Part shown: in pieces, positions 8,786 to 17,516 of the stretch
Numbering within the stretch: the first letter of the stretch is position 1
Layout: every line of letters starts with the position of its first letter
From: Holophaga foetida DSM 6591
Lineage (GTDB): Bacteria; Acidobacteriota; Holophagae; Holophagales; Holophagaceae
Assembly (NCBI RefSeq): GCF_000242615.2
Contig: NZ_KI912268.1
Coordinates: 77,229 to 141,228 of the forward strand
Direction: 5' to 3'
Length of the DNA stretch: 64,000 nt
Translations under genes and position numbers: made by a program
Notes under the pieces: model-generated
Database searches by the model: none
What the model saw: the letters and a program-made list of their open reading frames with translations, nothing else
What the model was told of the DNA's origin: nothing

Positions 8786-9439
8786 CTAGGGGGTCTCAGT
8801 GGCAGGGGCTTCGTCCGGCATGGAGGTTCCCCGGAACCGTGTTTCGCAATCCAGCCCGGATTCGGGAATGTCCTCAGACCCGAGCACTTTGCGGAACGTC
8901 TTGAGAATGATCGATATATCCACGCTGAGGGAGGCCCGATCAACGTACCTGATATCCAGGGCCAGTCGCTGTTCCCAGTTCAGGGTGGTGCGGCCGGTGA
9001 TCTGGGCGAGGCCCGTGACGCCGGGCTTCACATCCAGGCGTCGCCGTTGTTCTGGGGAGTAGTAGGGCACATATTCCATATAGAGGGGGCGGGGTCCCAC
9101 GAGGCTCATGTCTCCCTTGAGGACATTCCAAAGCTGGGGCAGTTCGTCCAGACTGGATCGCCGCAGAAATCGGCCGAAGGGGGTGAGGCGTTCGGCGTCC
9201 GGGAGGGGCTCCCCCTTGTCGTCATATGCCTCCACCATGCTACGGAACTTGAATACGTGGAACGGCTCGGCGTCGAGCCCGGCCCGCTCCTGGCGGAAGA
9301 TCGCCGGAGAACCCATGTGCTTTCGCACGAGTATCCAGAGCACTCCCATGACTGGCCAGAGGAAGAGCAGGGCGCCTCCGGCAAGGGCGATGTCCAGGCT
9401 GCGTTTGAAGGCTCGATAGACAGGGCGTGATCTGCGCAT
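8786..9439 (-). CDS. Undecaprenyl-phosphate sugar phosphotransferase (PglC/WcaJ C-terminal type)
   Basis: This 217-residue monotopic phosphoglycosyl transferase moves a sugar-1-phosphate from a UDP-sugar to undecaprenyl phosphate, the first membrane step of repeat-unit assembly. An N-terminal re-entrant hydrophobic helix (about 12-38) is followed by VFKFRSM (63-68) and the catalytic Asp-Glu dyad D98-E99 in SSLDELPQ. Conserved KGDMSLVGPRPL and PGVTGLAQITGR follow. It lacks the extra N-terminal membrane domain of WbaP/WcaJ, so its size is of the short PglC class. It starts 9 nt after the DegT aminotransferase gene, which suggests the acceptor receives an aminated 6-deoxy sugar. Confidence 0.92.
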   Translation of the reverse strand: MRRSRPVYRAFKRSLDIALAGGALLFLWPVMGVLWILVRKHMGSPAIFRQERAGLDAEPFHVFKFRSMVEAYDDKGEPLPDAERLTPFGRFLRRSSLDELPQLWNVLKGDMSLVGPRPLYMEYVPYYSPEQRRRLDVKPGVTGLAQITGRTTLNWEQRLALDIRYVDRASLSVDISIILKTFRKVLGSEDIPESGLDCETRFRGTSMPDEAPATETP

Positions 9440-9448
9440 GGGTGGCTC

Positions 9449-10651
9449 TCAGCGGGTGGCTCGTTCCAGGACCTGCGTGGTAACGGCAATCATGTGATCC
9501 AGGTGCTCGGGAGTGAGGGGCGGGTGGACCAGGAACATCAGACTCGTCTCGCCGAGTTCCTTCGCCACGGGGAGGCGCCTGTCTGGCTGCCATTCCTTCC
9601 GGGTGAATGCCTGTTCCAGGTATATTTCACTGCAGCTTCCGCTGAAGCAGGGGACTTGTCGGGCGGAGATCTCGGTCATGATCCGATCCCGGCTCCAGCC
9701 GTCTTTCAGGTGCTCTGGCCGAATAAACGCATAGGCTTTGTAGGCGGCGTGTCCGATTTCAGGGGGGAAGGGCGTGATGCGGATGCTCGGGAAGCGGCTG
9801 AGTGCGTCGTTCCAGCGTGCCAGGTTGCGTCGGCGGAGGCGGGTCCATTCCGGTAGCCTGCCAAGCTGAATCCGTCCGATAGCGGCCTGCATTTCTGTCA
9901 TTCGCCAATTGGTGCCGAACGATTCGTGGAGCCACCGGAAGCCGGGGGCATGTTCGCGGTGGTACACCGCATCCCAGTTCTTGCCGTGGTCCTTGAAACT
10001 CCATGCCTTTTCCCACACAGACTTGTCGCGGGTGGTCAGCATGCCTCCCTCCCCGCCGGTGGTGATGATCTTGTCCTGGCAGAAGGAGAATGCCGCCGCA
10101 TGCCCCAGGCTGCCCACGGGCCTGCCCTTGTAGGTTGCTCCGTTGGCTTGGGCACAGTCCTCAATGACCTTGAGGCCCCGGCGTTCCGCCAACGCCATGA
10201 TCGGGTCCATATCGCAGGGCCAGCCCGCCAGGTGCACGGGAATGATGGCCCGGGTCTTTTCTGTGAGGACCTTCTCGATGCTCTCTGCACTGATGTTCTG
10301 GCTCACGGGATCCACGTCGGCCAGGACGGGACGGCATCCCTGCATGACCGCGCAACTTGCGCTGGCGATGAAGGTGCGAGGGGAGGTGACGATCTCGGAT
10401 CCGGAGGGAATGCCAAGGGCATGAATGGCGAGCTCCAGGGCGGAAGTGCCATTGCAGAGTGCGATGGCGTGGCCGCATCCAACCGACTCCGCGAACTCCC
10501 TCTCGAAAGCCCTGGCTTCATCTCCTGTCCAGTAGTTGACCTTCCCGCTTTCCAGGACTCGTGAAACGGCCTCGATCTCCTCCGGTGAGTAGGAGGGCCA
10601 GGGGGGGATCTGGGTGGATGGCTTTACCGAGGAGGTGGTGGCGAGTGGCAT
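9449..10651 (-). CDS. DegT/DnrJ/EryC1/StrS-family sugar aminotransferase
   Basis: This 400-residue PLP-dependent enzyme aminates a keto-sugar nucleotide. The PLP-binding lysine is K194 in AFSFCQDKIITTGGEGG, and the ring-nitrogen aspartate is D165 in VIEDCAQ. The glycine-rich loop near CNGTSALELA (66-75) and the C-terminal region are complete. With the CapD-type 4,6-dehydratase at the other end of the locus it would turn a UDP-4-keto-6-deoxy-HexNAc into a 4-amino sugar, as in bacillosamine-type pathways. It is first in the minus-strand run aminotransferase, sugar transferase, lipoprotein, acyltransferase, ATP-grasp, and shares a 287-nt divergent region with the GNAT gene. RBS: AGGAAA upstream. 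Confidence 0.92.
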   Translation of the reverse strand: MPLATTSSVKPSTQIPPWPSYSPEEIEAVSRVLESGKVNYWTGDEARAFEREFAESVGCGHAIALCNGTSALELAIHALGIPSGSEIVTSPRTFIASASCAVMQGCRPVLADVDPVSQNISAESIEKVLTEKTRAIIPVHLAGWPCDMDPIMALAERRGLKVIEDCAQANGATYKGRPVGSLGHAAAFSFCQDKIITTGGEGGMLTTRDKSVWEKAWSFKDHGKNWDAVYHREHAPGFRWLHESFGTNWRMTEMQAAIGRIQLGRLPEWTRLRRRNLARWNDALSRFPSIRITPFPPEIGHAAYKAYAFIRPEHLKDGWSRDRIMTEISARQVPCFSGSCSEIYLEQAFTRKEWQPDRRLPVAKELGETSLMFLVHPPLTPEHLDHMIAVTTQVLERATR

Positions 10652-10938
10652 GAGTATTTCCTGGGATGAGCGTTTATCTTGAAAGGGTCATGCTAGCATA
10701 ACGTCCTGGAAAAGGATGTCCTTTGCTTGGGATGTCTCTTGCCTGGCTTTTTGATCTGTTTTTTGCTAGTGTTATTTACCAATTTGTTACCATTTATGGA
10801 ATTGAAGTGATCGCGTTCGTCCATCTATGTGTTTACACTTTATGACATGTGTTTATTTACTGTGAATCGTTTGCGGCATCTCTTTAGTCCCTTCCCCTCG
10901 GCCATCGGTTTGGTCCGATTGCCCGTTCAGGACCTTGC
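10652..10938. promoter_or_regulatory. AT-rich divergent intergenic region of the polysaccharide locus
   Basis: These 287 nt separate the aminotransferase gene (minus) from the GNAT gene (plus). The stretch is much more AT-rich than its surroundings, especially 10745-10870, with TTTACA at 10833-10838 and several TTAT/ATTT runs. It must carry promoters for both directions, but no individual -10/-35 pair is good enough to name. No gene seen. Confidence 0.45.
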
Positions 10939-12000
10939 ATGAACCGCATCTCTCAGCAGGGCGCTGGATTTGTGGGAATTGATGACCCTCGCTGGTCTCA
11001 GGCTTTGAGACGGGTCCCCGGAGACTTCTTCCATCTGCCGGGCTACATGCAGGCCAGTGCCCAGCATGAAGGGGGGGAACCTCTGCTCTTCCTGTTGGAT
11101 ACTGGAACCCACGGGATGCTGCTGCCGCTGATCAAGCGTCCCCTGGAGGGCTTTGGGAAGGCCTTTTCCGGCTACTACGATGCGACCTCGGCCTATGGCT
11201 ATCCTGCCCCTCTTTACTGGGGGGAGGGGTGGAGGACGCTGGTTCCCGAGATGCATGCTCAGATGGAGGCTTTCCTTCGGGAGGAGAGGGTCGTATCCCT
11301 GTTTCTCCGGTTGAATCCCTTTTTCGGAGCCGAGGATGCACTCCTGGCCCCCCTGGGGGCGGTGGCTTCCCATGGCCCTTCCGTATTCATGGATCTCCGG
11401 GATGGCGAGAAGAGTTGGCTTGGGATTAATGATAAAAATAGAAGATTCATTAATAAACAGATGGGGCAGGGCTATCGGGTGGAGGTGGACCAGTGGCAGA
11501 CCATTGATGTTGTGATTGATGCCTATTATCAGTCCATGAGACGTCTGGGGGCAGCTCCGTTCTATTATTTTTCAAAGGGGTATTTCGAGTTGCTGGTGCG
11601 GGAAACGCAGCCGCATTTCCACCTCGCTACAAGCTTTTCACCGGATGGTGAAGTTACCGGTGGCGCCTTCTTCTCTGAGATGAATGGCATTATTCACTAC
11701 TTCCTTATGGGTGTGCTCGATGCGCACCGGGATGGCTCCCCCAGCAAGATCCTGGTGAATGCCATACGTCTTTGGGGTATCGAGAATGGGCACAGCACCT
11801 TGCATCTCGGCGGGGGGCTTGGGGCCAGGCGGGATGGGCTATTTGATTTCAAATACCGTTTGTCCAAGCAGGTGACGACCTTTTCCACCTTCAGGAAGAT
11901 CCTGCTGCCGGACATGTACCACGCCCTGGCAGCTTCCCAGGGGAGGGGGGGGGAAGAAGGCGACTTCTTTCCCATCTACCGGAAGCCATGGGAGGCTTGA
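10939..12000 (+). CDS. GNAT/FemAB-like acyltransferase of polysaccharide locus
   Basis: The 353-residue protein has the double-GNAT look of the FemAB/BioF2-like acetyltransferase group. It has a central region with FINKQMGQGYRVEV and a C-terminal motif LHLGGGLGARRDGLFDFKYRLS, near residues 290-312, then a terminal helix. Relatives in exopolysaccharide loci are thought to transfer acyl or aminoacyl groups to sugars; peptidoglycan FemAB members use aminoacyl-tRNA. No membrane segment or signal peptide, so it acts in the cytoplasm. The first gene of a plus-strand trio, its stop overlaps the beta-helix gene start (TGATG). A run of nine G residues at 11945-11953 near the 3' end could be slippage-prone. 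Confidence 0.7.
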   Translation: MNRISQQGAGFVGIDDPRWSQALRRVPGDFFHLPGYMQASAQHEGGEPLLFLLDTGTHGMLLPLIKRPLEGFGKAFSGYYDATSAYGYPAPLYWGEGWRTLVPEMHAQMEAFLREERVVSLFLRLNPFFGAEDALLAPLGAVASHGPSVFMDLRDGEKSWLGINDKNRRFINKQMGQGYRVEVDQWQTIDVVIDAYYQSMRRLGAAPFYYFSKGYFELLVRETQPHFHLATSFSPDGEVTGGAFFSEMNGIIHYFLMGVLDAHRDGSPSKILVNAIRLWGIENGHSTLHLGGGLGARRDGLFDFKYRLSKQVTTFSTFRKILLPDMYHALAASQGRGGEEGDFFPIYRKPWEA

Positions 12001-13262
12001 TGCCGCCATTCCTCAGCCGGGCCTGTTTCACGCTCCTGGTGCTTTGTGCTCCTGCTGCGAGATGCCGGGCGGAGGACGAAAGCCAGCGGCTTCAGGCGAT
12101 GATTGATGCCACTCCGATGGGGGGCGAGCTGGCCCTGGAGCCTCGGGTCTACTGGTGTGCAGGCCTGAGGGTCCATCGATCCCTCCGCATCATCGGCGTC
12201 GCCGGTCGAACGGTTCTGCATCGGCAGGTCCCACAGCCTTTCTTTCTTCTCCAGGGCAAGGGAGCCACTGTCTCGCTGGAGGGGCTTGCGCTCGAAGGGG
12301 GTGGACTTGATGCCTCAGGTGTCAAGGCTGTGGGGCTGGGTCAGCTTCGTCTGAAGGCGATGCGGGTGAGGGGGTGTGGTCGTGTCCCTTCAGGCCCCCT
12401 TCCCTCGGACCGCATGGGGGCGACCATTGATGGGATATATGCGAAGGATGTGGACCGGGCTGTCGTCCAGGGCTGCGTGCTCTCAGAAAACGCCAGAGAC
12501 GGCTTCATTGGCATCCCGGTCCGGGACTTGGCCTTTCAGCAGAATCTCTGCGAAGGCAATGGAAGGATGGGGGCAACCAGCGATGTGGATCCCGAGAAGA
12601 AGGTGGATGGGCCGATGAAGGTCCTCTATCTGGACAACCAGGTGAGGGATTGCGGGACCGGTGGACTGCATGTTGAGTCCCGCCCAGGGCTTCCACCTGT
12701 GGAGGCCAGGTTCGAGGGGAACCTCGTGATGGATTGCGGCTCCAGGGACCGGGGATACTCCTGGGGCATCGTGTTGGGAGACCACGCCCGGGGACTCCTT
12801 AAGGGCAATCGGGTGATCCGGACCGCCATGGGGTCGAAGATTCATGGCTATGGGAGCGGAATCCTCGTCGGGAGGCTTGGGGGGCCAGCCCGGCTTGAAT
12901 CGAACTGGGTAGAGGAGAGCAGGGGATCTGGAGTGACCCTGAACGCATGCACGTTTCCCGTTGTCCTGGAGGGGAATGTCATTCGCAATGCTGGGCAGCA
13001 TGGCCTTTCGGCCTACCAGGTTCCGGGGTTGAAGCTGCGAAGGAATCGTGTGGAGGACGCTGGAGGTAGTGGCATATGGCTCAGGCTGTGTCGCGACGCT
13101 GTCCTCATCGGGAATCGCATTTCCCGGAAGACGCCTGCGAGGGAGAGGAAGGCTGCTGCGATCCAGGCCGAATTGTGTCAGGGACTGAAACTCAAGAACA
13201 ATGATCTCGGCCAAGGGGTGGGCCTTCAGTTGGATGCTGCTTCACGTTCTACCAATGAGTAG
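12000..13262 (+). CDS. Secreted right-handed parallel beta-helix repeat protein
   Basis: Start at 12000 is chosen because ATG overlaps the upstream stop (TGATG) and GGGAGG (11990-11995) lies four bases before it; an in-frame ATG at 11988 is less well placed. The 420-residue product opens with a signal peptide (MPPFLSRACFTLLVLCAPAA), then periodic N-x-I/V and G-x-G/L turns typical of pectate-lyase-type beta-helices, such as LEGNVIRNAG and LKLRRNRVEDAGGSGIWL. Such proteins bind or cleave polysaccharides (lyases, epimerases) or form surface structure. No catalytic residues can be identified by eye. Its place in the locus suggests it processes the exported polymer in the periplasm. Confidence 0.8.
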   Translation: MPPFLSRACFTLLVLCAPAARCRAEDESQRLQAMIDATPMGGELALEPRVYWCAGLRVHRSLRIIGVAGRTVLHRQVPQPFFLLQGKGATVSLEGLALEGGGLDASGVKAVGLGQLRLKAMRVRGCGRVPSGPLPSDRMGATIDGIYAKDVDRAVVQGCVLSENARDGFIGIPVRDLAFQQNLCEGNGRMGATSDVDPEKKVDGPMKVLYLDNQVRDCGTGGLHVESRPGLPPVEARFEGNLVMDCGSRDRGYSWGIVLGDHARGLLKGNRVIRTAMGSKIHGYGSGILVGRLGGPARLESNWVEESRGSGVTLNACTFPVVLEGNVIRNAGQHGLSAYQVPGLKLRRNRVEDAGGSGIWLRLCRDAVLIGNRISRKTPARERKAAAIQAELCQGLKLKNNDLGQGVGLQLDAASRSTNE

Positions 13263-13283
13263 ATCCAGGTATAGGAGTCGATC

Positions 13284-13946
13284 GTGAATTTGAAGGTTAT
13301 GGCGATTGTGAGTATGCCTAAGACTATATATTTCAATTTGAAGGTTTTCCCTATAAAGGTCGCAATTCGAATGCCGATCTTGGTGGCTTATAATATAAGG
13401 ATCGGAGAGCTCTATAGGGGTGGCGTCAAGATAGATGCTTGCGTATCTACCTTCATGATCAAGATCGGTTTTGGCGGAAGCGCTGGCATAGCTTCCAATT
13501 GTCGTGGCTATTTGTCATGCGGCAAGAATGCGGGAATCCTGTTCAAAGGAAGGGCCTATTTGGCTGAAGGTGCGTCGCTGCGGGTTGATAGTGGCAAATT
13601 GACATTCGGAAATAACTTTAGTGCTAATAAAAACTGCTTTATAGCATGTAATGATGAAATTAAAATTGGTGATGATGTCCTATTGGGGTGGGATGTTAAT
13701 ATTCGTGATTCAGATGGGCATCGTATGTATGTGAATGGTGCGATGAAGACGCCTTTGAAATCGATCGTGATTGGCGCTCATACCTGGATATGCTCGTGTG
13801 TCGATATCCTGAAGGGTGCCATTATCTGTGCGCATTCCGTTGTTGCATATCGTAGCTGCGTGGTTGGTGTGTTTTCCGACGAACATGTGCTGATTGGTGG
13901 CTATCCGGCCAAAATACTCCAGCGTGATATTGATTGGGAGGAATAG
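13284..13946 (+). CDS. AT-rich hexapeptide-repeat acyltransferase, probably acquired
   Basis: This 220-residue protein has a left-handed beta-helix built from repeats such as ILFKGRAYLAEGASLRVDSG and IKIGDDVLLGWDVNIRD. It ends VLIGGYPAKILQRDIDW, the usual tail of serine/sugar O-acetyltransferases (WcaF/CapG-like), with RDSDGH supplying the likely catalytic histidine. It follows the beta-helix gene by 21 nt. Its composition is strikingly AT-rich and it uses ATA, TTA and AAA-type codons that neighbours avoid, which points to recent horizontal transfer. The likely role is O-acetylation of the locus polysaccharide. Confidence 0.8.
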   Translation: MNLKVMAIVSMPKTIYFNLKVFPIKVAIRMPILVAYNIRIGELYRGGVKIDACVSTFMIKIGFGGSAGIASNCRGYLSCGKNAGILFKGRAYLAEGASLRVDSGKLTFGNNFSANKNCFIACNDEIKIGDDVLLGWDVNIRDSDGHRMYVNGAMKTPLKSIVIGAHTWICSCVDILKGAIICAHSVVAYRSCVVGVFSDEHVLIGGYPAKILQRDIDWEE

Positions 13947-13978
13947 GCTCCCTGGGGTCGCATGGACTGAGTTGTGCG

Positions 13979-15115
13979 CTACTTCTTCAGGAGCTCCTGG
14001 TAGAGCACCTCATGTTGCTGCAGGAGGGCGCTCAAGTCGTAGGCTTTGACCTTGGCCTTCGCCCCTGCTGCCATTCTGGCGGCTTCCATCGGGTGTTGGA
14101 TCACGTGCTCCATGGCCTTTCGAAGGCCGTCCACATCTCCCACGGGGACCTTGATGCCTCCGCACGCATCCAGAAGATCCCGGACCCCCCGGGCATCGGA
14201 TCCGATCACCGGAACGCCCAGGGCCATGGATTCCATGACACTTCGGGGCAGTCCTTCCCGCTCCGAGGGGAGCAGGGTGGCTGCGGATGCTTTCATCAGA
14301 GCCGGAATGTCGCTTCGATAGCCCAGAAAGTGGATCCGGTCGGACAGGCCTCTCTTATGACTCCATGCCTGGAGTTCGGCTTGCAGCCTCCCCTGGCCAG
14401 CCAGGGCCAAGTGGGCATTGGGGCACTGAAGAGCTGCAAAGGCGTTGAGGGCATCGGCGTGCCGCTTGCCGGGGTTGAACTCGGCGACCATCAGGAACAG
14501 GGGGGCGTTGGCCGAGAGTCCAAGGCTTCTCCGGATTCCAAGGACTTCCCGGTCCGGGACAGTTTCGGGTGCATAGTAGGACAGATCAAGGCCGATGCCT
14601 GGCATGTAGCTGAGGCGAGAGGGGGCCACAATCCTTCTGCGCAGGGCCTCGGCCTCGTCGGAGCGGTTGATGACCACCAGCCTGTCTGTCCAGTGACCCG
14701 CCAGGCGCTCCATGGAGGCGAAGCCCAGGTTGCTGAGGGCGTTGCGGCCATCGTGAAAATGGAAGCCATGGGCCGTATAGACCACCTTCAAGCTTTCGGA
14801 GCGGAGCTTTCTGAGCGCGAGCCGGGTGATGAAGGCTGCCACGGGTGTGTGGACGTGGACGATGTCGTAGTTCCCTTCTTCGACTACCCGTCGGATCTCC
14901 CGTGGCGTGCCGAAGAGTCCATCTGGATGCAGGGGGTTCCGGCTCCAGCTGGCCTCGAAACAGTGGTTGAATCCCTCGCAGCAGGCCTGGGAATGGGTGG
15001 TTCCCCGTCCCAGGGCGTCGACTACCCAGCCTTTTTTCCGGAAATGCTGGGCATATGGGAGCAGAAATCCCTCAAGGGTCCGATGGATGGTGGCAGCCAT
15101 GAGAAGCCGGGTCAT
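13979..15115 (-). CDS. Glycosyltransferase family 4 (PglA/CapM-like)
   Basis: This is a 378-residue GT-B retaining glycosyltransferase. The N-terminal half has DIVHVHTPVAAFITRLA and VVYTAHGFHFHDG (around residues 83-130), a block characteristic of the PglA/CapM group that adds the second sugar to an undecaprenyl-diphosphate HexNAc. The C-terminal half has the donor-site EREGLPRSVMESMALG. The gene's ATG overlaps the stop of the upstream Wzy-like gene (ATGA). It would act on the inner leaflet after the sugar transferase at 8786-9439. Acceptor and donor sugars cannot be fixed from sequence alone. Confidence 0.88.
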   Translation of the reverse strand: MTRLLMAATIHRTLEGFLLPYAQHFRKKGWVVDALGRGTTHSQACCEGFNHCFEASWSRNPLHPDGLFGTPREIRRVVEEGNYDIVHVHTPVAAFITRLALRKLRSESLKVVYTAHGFHFHDGRNALSNLGFASMERLAGHWTDRLVVINRSDEAEALRRRIVAPSRLSYMPGIGLDLSYYAPETVPDREVLGIRRSLGLSANAPLFLMVAEFNPGKRHADALNAFAALQCPNAHLALAGQGRLQAELQAWSHKRGLSDRIHFLGYRSDIPALMKASAATLLPSEREGLPRSVMESMALGVPVIGSDARGVRDLLDACGGIKVPVGDVDGLRKAMEHVIQHPMEAARMAAGAKAKVKAYDLSALLQQHEVLYQELLKK

Positions 15116-16410
15116 GGATGGACCTCCTTGGAATGTCGGGTCACGTGTTCCGCCAGAAAGACTCCCACGATGGCCCAGTAGAGGTATGAGGCGGGGTAGC
15201 TCAGCGGTACTGCGGTGATTCCGTTGATGGCGATGGCGATGCTTGCTGTGGCGAGCAGTTTTGACGTGTTCAGGCTGCTGCCGATCAGTCGTGCTCCTCC
15301 AAATAGCAGAAGCAGGAGCGCGCCAAGGTAGTAGAGGTTTCCCTGGGCGAAGGCGGATACGAACTGGTTGTCCATCGGTATCCCGAGCTTGTACTCCGGC
15401 TGCCCCAGGGTCCCGAACGGGTGTGTGGATATGTATTTGAATATTTCATACCAGAACGACACTCTTCCATTGAAATTGGCGTCGGCAGACGCCCCCTGGG
15501 TGAAGACCATGGCCCCCGAAAGGTAGCGTTCGTATGCCCTGCCGATGATGGGCACATCCAGCAGGAGGCCGTGGAGGCTGTCCCCTATTTCCGGTGTGGC
15601 GATCAGGACGATGGCAATGGCCGCAAGGAGCCCGGTCAGGTGGAGAATGCGTTTGCGGTCCTCCCTGTCACCTCGCCTGTATGTCAGGGCTATTCCATAG
15701 GTGGCTGCACTGCCAAGCAGGGCAAAGAGGGTGCCCCGGGACTGGCAGAGCAGGATCGTCAGGAAGGACGCCACCAGACCGATTGTGCGCTTCCTCCCTT
15801 CCAGTAGGAAAAAGGAGATCCAGAATGCGAGGAGACCCCACACCCCGAGGGAGTTGGGATTCAGATAGAATCCCGTCGATCTTCCGACAATCAGGTTGTT
15901 GCCCGTGAATTTCACCTTTACGGCAAGGTCCCACTCATAAATGACGCGCAATGGACCGGGCATGTACCCCAGGCTGCCCGCCATCTGGGCCATGGCCAGC
16001 AGGGCCTGGACCAGGATGGCCAGCAGGAAGTAGTTCGAGATGGTCCTTTGATAGGCACCCCCCCGGAACGTGCCGACAATCCCGACGAACATGATGCAGA
16101 TGGGCAGGATGGCGTTCCAGGTGGCAAAGATGCCTCTTGCTGGGTAGCCGTTCAGAAGAAAGGCCAGTACCGGCAGGACGAGATTGCAGGCCGTGAAGGG
16201 CAGCCAGTAGAGGCGGAATACTCGGGTCCCCAGGACCTGCTTGATATCGGACCAGAAGGGGATTACGACCAGTCCCAAGGTCAGCCAGGGATCGATCAGG
16301 TTGGCAAGCATGACCATTCCGCGCCCCCCGGTGGCCAGCTGGACAGCCATGCGTTCCGTGAAGACGATCTGGATGAGTGCCAGCAGAAGGGTCAGGTGAA
16401 GGCGGATCAC
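15112..16410 (-). CDS. O-antigen polymerase/ligase-like membrane protein (Wzy type)
   Basis: This is a 432-residue integral membrane protein with about ten to twelve predicted helices and a large extracytoplasmic loop around residues 270-350 (PEIGDSLHGLLLDVPIIGRA onward), the architecture of the Wzy/WaaL family. It would polymerise undecaprenyl-linked repeats flipped by the Wzx-type protein at 18496-19938. It starts with GTG overlapping the upstream glycosyltransferase stop (GTGA) and its own stop overlaps the next gene (ATGA). Assignment as polymerase rather than ligase is inferred from the presence of Wzx, Wzz and OPX genes in the same run. Confidence 0.8.
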   Translation of the reverse strand: MIRLHLTLLLALIQIVFTERMAVQLATGGRGMVMLANLIDPWLTLGLVVIPFWSDIKQVLGTRVFRLYWLPFTACNLVLPVLAFLLNGYPARGIFATWNAILPICIMFVGIVGTFRGGAYQRTISNYFLLAILVQALLAMAQMAGSLGYMPGPLRVIYEWDLAVKVKFTGNNLIVGRSTGFYLNPNSLGVWGLLAFWISFFLLEGRKRTIGLVASFLTILLCQSRGTLFALLGSAATYGIALTYRRGDREDRKRILHLTGLLAAIAIVLIATPEIGDSLHGLLLDVPIIGRAYERYLSGAMVFTQGASADANFNGRVSFWYEIFKYISTHPFGTLGQPEYKLGIPMDNQFVSAFAQGNLYYLGALLLLLFGGARLIGSSLNTSKLLATASIAIAINGITAVPLSYPASYLYWAIVGVFLAEHVTRHSKEVHP

Positions 16411-17516
16411 GCACTCCTCGCCCGTCTGAAGGTTTCCTGGAGGATGCCCAGGGTGTCATTGGCTCGGCGAGCCCATGAGTGGTTCTCCCGGACTTCCAAC
16501 AGGCCCCGGGATCCCATCTCCTTGGCCAGGGCAGGATTTGAGGCCAGGGAAGCAACCGCTCTTGCCAATTCCGCCGGGTCACCGGGCTGTATCACCAGGC
16601 CGGATCGGCTCTTCTCCACGATCTCCCGTTGGCCCGGAAGATCCGTGACGACGACCGGAATGCCTGTTGCCATCATCTCGTAGAGTTTCAGGGGGGACCA
16701 TCCCGTGCTGGTGTGGGTGCCTCCGTCGTCCTTGACGCAGAGGCCCACAAGGGCCGGTGCCACGAACCCGGGCAGTTCGCGGTATGGAATGGTGCCCAGA
16801 TATCGGACGCGCTCATTCCTGTTCGCTGCGCTTTCGACCTTGGGCCGCTCCAGGCCATCTCCTGCGAGGAGGAGGCAAACATTGCTGGGCCATTCGGGAT
16901 GCTCAACCGCTTTGAGCATGACGTCAATGCCCTGCCAGGGAGAGAATGCTCCAAAAAATATGGCATAGGCATCCAAAGGCGCGCTGGGGGCATGGGCCTC
17001 AGCGTGGAAGATGTCGAGATTGGCGCCGTTGGGGACGACCTCCACACTCGCGTGCCCGCAATCCTCCTTGCACCACTTGGCCATTTCCGGAGTGACCGTG
17101 ATGATGGTGCCTGCCAATCGGTTCTGGAGTCGAGACAGTCCCCGGATGAGGGGGGCGATGGGGCGAGTCCATGGATAGATCTGATGAATATCCTCGTACG
17201 GGCCATTCACCTCGCGGACTTGGGGAACGCGGAACAATCGGGCAGCAATGGAGGCCGGGAAGGCCAGAAAGTGGCCCCGTATGTAGAGCAGGTCGAAGGT
17301 CCGGATGTGCCAGATGAGACGGAACTGGACCCAGAAGGCGTCGAACAGTCGCTTGCCGATTCCTGGCTGGAGGCTCTTTTCTGCATTGGCAGGTTCGAAT
17401 AGCTGCACTTCGACACCGTTCCTGCGCAGGCCATCGATGATCTCATTGACATGGGCGTACGAGGCTTGGCCCTGCTTGGTGGCCTGCAGGCATAGATAGG
17501 CGACTTTTTTCAGCAT
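16407..17516 (-). CDS. Glycosyltransferase family 4
   Basis: This is a 369-residue GT-B fold enzyme. The N-terminal acceptor domain contains ASYAHVNEIIDGLRRNGVEV; the C-terminal UDP/GDP-sugar domain contains FGAFSPWQGIDVMLKAVE near residue 192 and the ExxE-like WSPLKLYEMMATGIPVVVTD near residue 275. It adds one sugar to the lipid-linked repeat unit. The gene overlaps the preceding glycosyltransferase gene by seven bases (ATGCTGA) and the Wzy gene by four, so this section is tightly translationally coupled. Donor specificity unknown. Confidence 0.87.
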   Translation of the reverse strand: MLKKVAYLCLQATKQGQASYAHVNEIIDGLRRNGVEVQLFEPANAEKSLQPGIGKRLFDAFWVQFRLIWHIRTFDLLYIRGHFLAFPASIAARLFRVPQVREVNGPYEDIHQIYPWTRPIAPLIRGLSRLQNRLAGTIITVTPEMAKWCKEDCGHASVEVVPNGANLDIFHAEAHAPSAPLDAYAIFFGAFSPWQGIDVMLKAVEHPEWPSNVCLLLAGDGLERPKVESAANRNERVRYLGTIPYRELPGFVAPALVGLCVKDDGGTHTSTGWSPLKLYEMMATGIPVVVTDLPGQREIVEKSRSGLVIQPGDPAELARAVASLASNPALAKEMGSRGLLEVRENHSWARRANDTLGILQETFRRARSA

